Assembly (NCBI GenBank): GCA_016802295.1
Contig: JAESIW010000065.1
Location: 186,001-250,000, forward strand
Source of the DNA: Brachionus rotundiformis
Taxonomy: Eukaryota; Rotifera; Eurotatoria; Ploima; Brachionidae
Length of the DNA stretch: 64,000 nt
Reading direction: 5' to 3'
The notes beneath the pieces are model-generated. The model was not told the DNA's origin and did not search any database. It saw only the letters and a list, made by a program, of their open reading frames with translations. Position 1 is the first letter of the stretch. Each line of letters starts with the position of its first letter. Both the position numbers and the translations under genes were made by a program. Below are positions 59,813-64,000 of this stretch, in pieces.

Positions 59813-61816
59813 TAATACTTACTTTTGAGTAAGAGTATTGTTTATGAATTAGTTTTAAGCGAAGAGTTTTAAATAATAATAGATCATATTTTTATACACA
59901 CTAAATTTGTGTTGCCACAAGAATAATTACAAAAATCATTAAATAAAAAAACCAATTATTATTATTATTTATTTGTTTTATCTGTACCGAGCTAAAGGCT
60001 CCTTCAGAATAAAAATAAAATATAAATTAAAAAATCATAAATAAAATAAAATAAAATTTAAAAGAAAAATTAAAAAAATCAAATAAAATATAATATATAT
60101 ATAAAAGTTTAAATGTAAAAGTAAATTAAAAAAAGATTAATTGAAAAAGAAGGTGACAGGCTATTCTTGATCAAATATTTGGGGTTTCAAGTGAAAAGGA
60201 AGTGATAGTTAGGTAGCAATTACACAATGGAGTCGGGTACTCGATAAATCTTGATTCGAAGCCGGCTTTTTATTCTTCCACCAGTTTGATTGAATTCCAC
60301 TTCCAATTATCATGGATTTAAATGATTGTGGTGAAAGTTCTTTAATTTTTCACACTTTTCTTGATTAATCGAATTGGAAGCAAAGTTCATGTAATTTTAG
60401 AGGCTTTCAAAAAAAATATATTTTTGTTCACATCATAGCTTATAGGTATAAGCTATTAAATTCCAGAGGAAGCTAAAACTGTTAGCTTTCATCAATTATA
60501 AAACATAAGAACATAAGCGAGGTAGGTCAGAAAACAAAGTCTGCTTTGTACCATATGTAGATAATTACATCGAAGCAGAAATTTCAGATCAGACAGAACC
60601 ACATGATTTATACAGTGCTGAGTTATTGTTATTTTTTAAATAATAGTTTGTGAATCCTCCAAGTCGTTGTTAATTTGAACATGAGTTTGGCGTTTGGCTA
60701 CGAATTTATCAAATAGTAACTCATTATTGATATCAAATGAAATTGCTCACTAGCTAGCTCAGTCAAAAACTAGTGCTACAGCTAAAAAAATGTCGTGGTA
60801 GATCTCCAACAAAATAAATTTGCTAATATACTTTCTTAACTTTCAAAAAATCAATAATTTAATTATCGTGACGCTATTCACAATTCTAATTTTAATTTAA
60901 ATTTAAGTATATTGACCATTACGTTTCAATCTTTCTATTTCTAATTATTTGATTTCAATCTTTGTACTTTATTAACTTATAAATAGATGTGCTTACTTTT
61001 ATTAAAGTAGCTTTTTCTAAAATATTCTCCAAAAGTAAAACAAAAATAAAACTTTAAGTTAGGCCCAATTAATATTGTATTTGTAGTATCGTAGTTGTTA
61101 TTATTGTTTTTAAAATAAATAAAAATTAATTAAAATGAGTTTCTCTTCATTTACTCCTTATATTAGGATAACTTTTTTTCATTTTATTTTTATCATTTGT
61201 GTCTAATAAAATAAATTAATTTTCTATTAAATATTATTTTTTTTTAAAAACATTTTTTGTCAGTCAAAAAAAATAGTCGCTAAATAACTTACTATTTTGT
61301 CAGCGAAATAATTATAAGGCTAAGTAAAATCTATTGATTTGTAATTTAATGTACTATTGATTAAAAAAACTCATTAAAATCTATACAAATAGGCAAATTT
61401 TTACAAATTGTTTGCTTCAATATTTATTAAACTTTAAATTAAGACTTATTTCCTTTGTGTGAAAATTAAGGCTCTTAATAGGACTGAGGACAATTTTACA
61501 ATATAATTTGGTTAACCAATAGAAATAGGTATTTTTGAATCAGGTGTGTAGACCAAATTATTGTCTTGAAAGCTAAAGTTCATCCGCTTGCAAATGCATG
61601 TATGGCTAAATTTGAATTTTAACCGTCAAATATTCGTTAATTTTATCTCAAGACAAACAAAAATCAACTTAATTAGTGCTAATGTATTTTTTAAAATTAT
61701 CTGCATTAGCATTTAAATTTAAAAAAATGATTAAGCACATTTAAACACCTTGTATTATAAGAAAAATTATATATTTTTTTTTAAAAATTAAATTTTAATA
61801 AATCCGACAAGCAAAA
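59813..61816. other. AT-rich intergenic region
   Basis: About 2 kb without supported genes. Contains an ATT trinucleotide run near 59957-59971 and short less AT-rich patches near 60180-60320. No exon able to extend the orphan exon at 58955 was convincing. Confidence 0.45.
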
Positions 61817-62983
61817 ATGAACTTTTTAAATGAGCAGAAAAGTACAGGTCTTTTCCAAGAAGATTGGTTACAAATCGAAGAATTGTACACGAAAAAATTG
61901 TGGCACCAGCTTACCCTAAAATGCCTCGAATTTGTCAACAAGCCCGAAGTGCAAAAGTCACAAATCCTAGTTCCCATGTACCAAAATTTCATCACTGATT
62001 TTGAACACAGAATTAATCAGTTCAGCTTGGTTGAAATATGCTTGCCCATAGTCCGTCAGTTCAAGGACCCAGCAATGTCGACCTCGTTTCTAGAAAAGCT
62101 CAGAGAAAAAGTTAAACAGGATGAGCAAGCGTTGGTTCTGATTGACTCAGCCCTGGGAGCAATCTATTTGGAAAACAAAAATTTAGAAATGGCCAAAAAA
62201 TATGTTGAACAAACAGAAAACGAGCTAAATCAACTTGAAGGTGTCACTTCTGTGCATTCGCGTTTTTACGAGTTTTCTAGCAACTACTACCGCACCATTG
62301 GAAACCACTTTGAATTTTACAAAAACGCGCTCAAGTTTCTTGGCTGTGTTAAGTATGAAGATGTACCGGTGGGTGAGCGTCATGAACGCGCCTTTTTTCT
62401 CTCATTAGCAGCCATCTTAGCCGATGGTATTTACAACTTTGGCGAGCTATTGATGCACCCAATATTGACAGCGCTCAATGGCACTCAGGACCAATGGCTA
62501 GTTGATTTTCTCTACGCTTTCAATAGAGGTGATTTGGACAAGTTTGAAGCCATGAGGCCAAGCTGGACCCAACAGGCGGACTTGAAGGCCGCCGAGGTTA
62601 AAATAAGACAGAAAATATGCCTGCTTTGCTTGATGGAAATGGCTTTTCAGCGGCCAGCCAACAACAAACAGCTGACTTTTGCCCAAGTGGCCGAAAAAAC
62701 CAAGCTTCCTGAAGACGAAATTGAGCTATTGGTCATGAGAGCTCTATCTCTTGGACTTGTCAAAGGCTCTATAGATCAAATAGATAAAAAAATTTATATC
62801 AGATGGGTCCAACCAAGGGTCTTGGACATTAATCAGGTAATTTGACGCAAAAAATTCTCGACCAGAGAATAAGATTTTTTTTCTTAGATCAAAATAATGA
62901 GGCAACGCTTGGACTGTTGGTCTTTGGAAGTCAACAAAATGATCGGTCAAGTCCAATCGAATGCTCACGAAATTCTGACATAA
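61817..62983 (+). CDS. PSMD13: 26S proteasome lid subunit PSMD13 (Rpn9)
   Basis: Non-catalytic PCI-domain subunit of the 19S lid. Two exons, 61817-62836 and 62888-62983, phase 0, give 371 residues (human 376). Strong family stretches: EELYTKKLWHQLTLKCLEF, FEHRINQFSLVEI, GVTSVHSRFYEFSSNYYRTI, FLGCVKYEDVPV, FNFGELLMHP-like NFGELLMHPILTAL, then RPANNKQLTFAQVA. ELLVMRALSLGLVKGSIDQI and RWVQPRVLDINQ form the winged-helix part of the PCI domain. Exon 2 supplies IKIMRQRLDCWSLEVNKM and ends AHEILT, matching the usual AHDILT end. The start agrees with family length. The 51-nt intron ends TTTCTTAG. Confidence 0.97.
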
Positions 62984-63160
62984 AATTGACATTTATCTGT
63001 ACAAACTTTAAAATCGATTTTGTCTTTTAATTTATAATTTTTTTGTCAAATAAAATATTTAAATTTAATTTTGATTAATTTTTGTTTAGATTTTTCGGTT
63101 TTTGTTGACCGATTAGCTAAGATTTAGAAATAAAATTGTAAACGAAATTGATGAACCAGA

Positions 63161-63523
63161 ATGGATGTTGTCAACGAGAATCAGAAAAGAGCTTGTGCGT
63201 ACATGGACGAAAAGGACAGCAAGACACGTCGACTAGATGAGTCGATAAACGATCAAGAAAAGCATGCCATGATTGAGAAATTCCTATCGGTTGAAAAAGC
63301 TGTGGTCGAATTTGCCCAATGGCATAAAGATTATCCACAGATAATCCAAAACTACCGCAAGCATTATCAAAATTTAGAAAAGCTTAACCAAATTCAGTAT
63401 GATCAAGTGGAAAAAGAACTGTCATGTGCCATATACCAAATTCAGGAGACAACTGACCATCCAGTCATGCATTTTTTGAAACATATTAAAAAAGCAGCCC
63501 AGCAATTGGAAGATTATTCATAA
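63161..63523 (+). CDS. Short helical protein of unknown family
   Basis: Intronless frame of 120 residues beginning 178 bp after the PSMD13 stop, same strand. It is not recognised. The N-terminal 30 residues are charged (ENQKRACAYMDEKDSKTRRL). The rest is predicted helical and coiled-coil-like: AMIEKFLSVEKAVVEFAQWH, YRKHYQNLEKLNQIQYDQVE, AIYQIQETTDHPVMHF and KHIKKAAQQLEDYS. Codon composition is balanced compared with the surrounding AT-rich DNA, which supports a real gene. Such lengths fit small subunits of kinetochore, BLOC-like or similar coiled-coil assemblies, but nothing specific is visible. A poly-A-rich stretch follows the stop. Confidence 0.7.
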   Translation: MDVVNENQKRACAYMDEKDSKTRRLDESINDQEKHAMIEKFLSVEKAVVEFAQWHKDYPQIIQNYRKHYQNLEKLNQIQYDQVEKELSCAIYQIQETTDHPVMHFLKHIKKAAQQLEDYS

Positions 63524-64000
63524 ATAATAAAAAAAAAATTTCTATTTAATCTTAATTGTATATAAATTTGCAATTTTTTAATTAATAAATTTTTTTCGTA
63601 ATTTTTAAATTTATGAACTTGTCCAAAAATGTGAACTAAATTTCATGTTTTATTTATTATTTGCCTAAATATTGTAAGAAATATTTGTAAATAAGATTAA
63701 AGCTAAAATTTTTGATCATGGAATAAATTGTAAAATTTCTGACCACATTTAAGTGAACCATAGGAGTGCCTTTTATGAAATTAAAAAAAAAGATTTATTT
63801 AAATTTAAATATATATTGAATATTATTAACTATAGATAAATTTGTTATAACATCCTTATGCCAGTTGTTCATCCTTAAACGATTTTATTTTTCCAATCTT
63901 CATTGTGAATAAGAACGACTCATCTCATTTTATATCTGGCTGGATATTTTGTTATTTATTGCCAAAGAACATAATAAAAAATATAGATTTAATTTCAAAA
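63524..64000. other. AT-rich 3' flank
   Basis: No feature visible before the window ends. AATAAA-like sequence at about 63584 may serve the preceding short gene. Confidence 0.45.

Noticed and set aside
61817..62845. Proteasome subunit PSMD6 (Rpn7)
   Set aside because: Considered first because of the PCI domain, but EELYTKKLWHQLTL, GVTSVHSRFY and the AHEILT end match PSMD13 instead.
1..64000. CRISPR arrays, bacterial operons or rRNA genes
   Set aside because: None seen; introns, tRNA type and gene content are those of an animal nuclear genome.

Overview
This window looks like nuclear DNA of a small, AT-rich invertebrate animal. Genes are broken by many very short introns (mostly about 45-60 nt, GT-AG), intergenic DNA is extremely AT-rich, and the gene set is metazoan: an ephrin receptor, PP2A B56, HSBP1, HspBP1, PTCD3/mS39, CCDC191, TSNAXIP1, KNL1, PSMD13, NAPRT, the glycine cleavage H protein and a nuclear tRNA-Lys. 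Compact introns, a TIR protein with ARM and SAM domains, and SWIM and OTU single-copy ORFs would fit a monogonont rotifer such as Brachionus, but that placement is inference. Exon models were built by hand from reading frame, splice signals and remembered family sequences. Exon phases were checked for arithmetic consistency; none was tested against transcripts.

Layout. 0.8-2.4 kb: a membrane-anchored protein with a purple-acid-phosphatase fold whose metal ligands look lost. 4.5-11.2 kb: PP2A B56 regulatory subunit with two large introns, one carrying a foldback transposon. 13.4-20.8 kb: a tight plus-strand cluster of GCSH, PTCD3 and CCDC191. 21.2-21.7 kb: a decayed LINE tail. 21.9-25.7 kb, mostly minus strand: HspBP1, tRNA-Lys(UUU) on plus, a TSNAXIP1-like coiled-coil protein, and HSBP1. 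28.3-30.7 kb: an ARM-TIR-SAM protein. 30.7-40.3 kb: almost 10 kb with no gene I can support. 40.3-44.7 kb: Eph receptor tyrosine kinase. 46.1-47.0 kb: SWIM zinc finger/AT-hook ORF between inverted arrays of a short repeat. 48.2-48.7 kb: a small Cys-rich protein with a CaaX terminus. 48.9-49.7 kb: OTU-domain protein on minus. 51.6-54.1 kb: KNL1-like kinetochore protein. 55.0-56.8 kb: NAPRT. 58-60 kb: a broken coding fragment, an orphan first exon and a 774-bp palindromic element. 61.8-63.5 kb: proteasome subunit PSMD13 and a short unrecognised protein.

Most striking. HSBP1 (minus strand, 25.2-25.7 kb) appears to carry a minor-spliceosome AT-AC intron with a textbook U12 donor. That donor faces two successive AC acceptors, each with a U12 branch-site motif. 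The two acceptors lead to duplicated but diverged terminal exons that each complete the HSBP1 coiled coil. This would be a pair of alternative last exons chosen by the minor spliceosome.

The genes are not an operon or pathway. NAPRT (NAD synthesis) and the TIR protein (putative NAD hydrolase) both touch NAD metabolism but are about 25 kb apart. HSBP1 and HspBP1 both act in heat-shock control and lie about 2.6 kb apart on the same strand; both may be chance.
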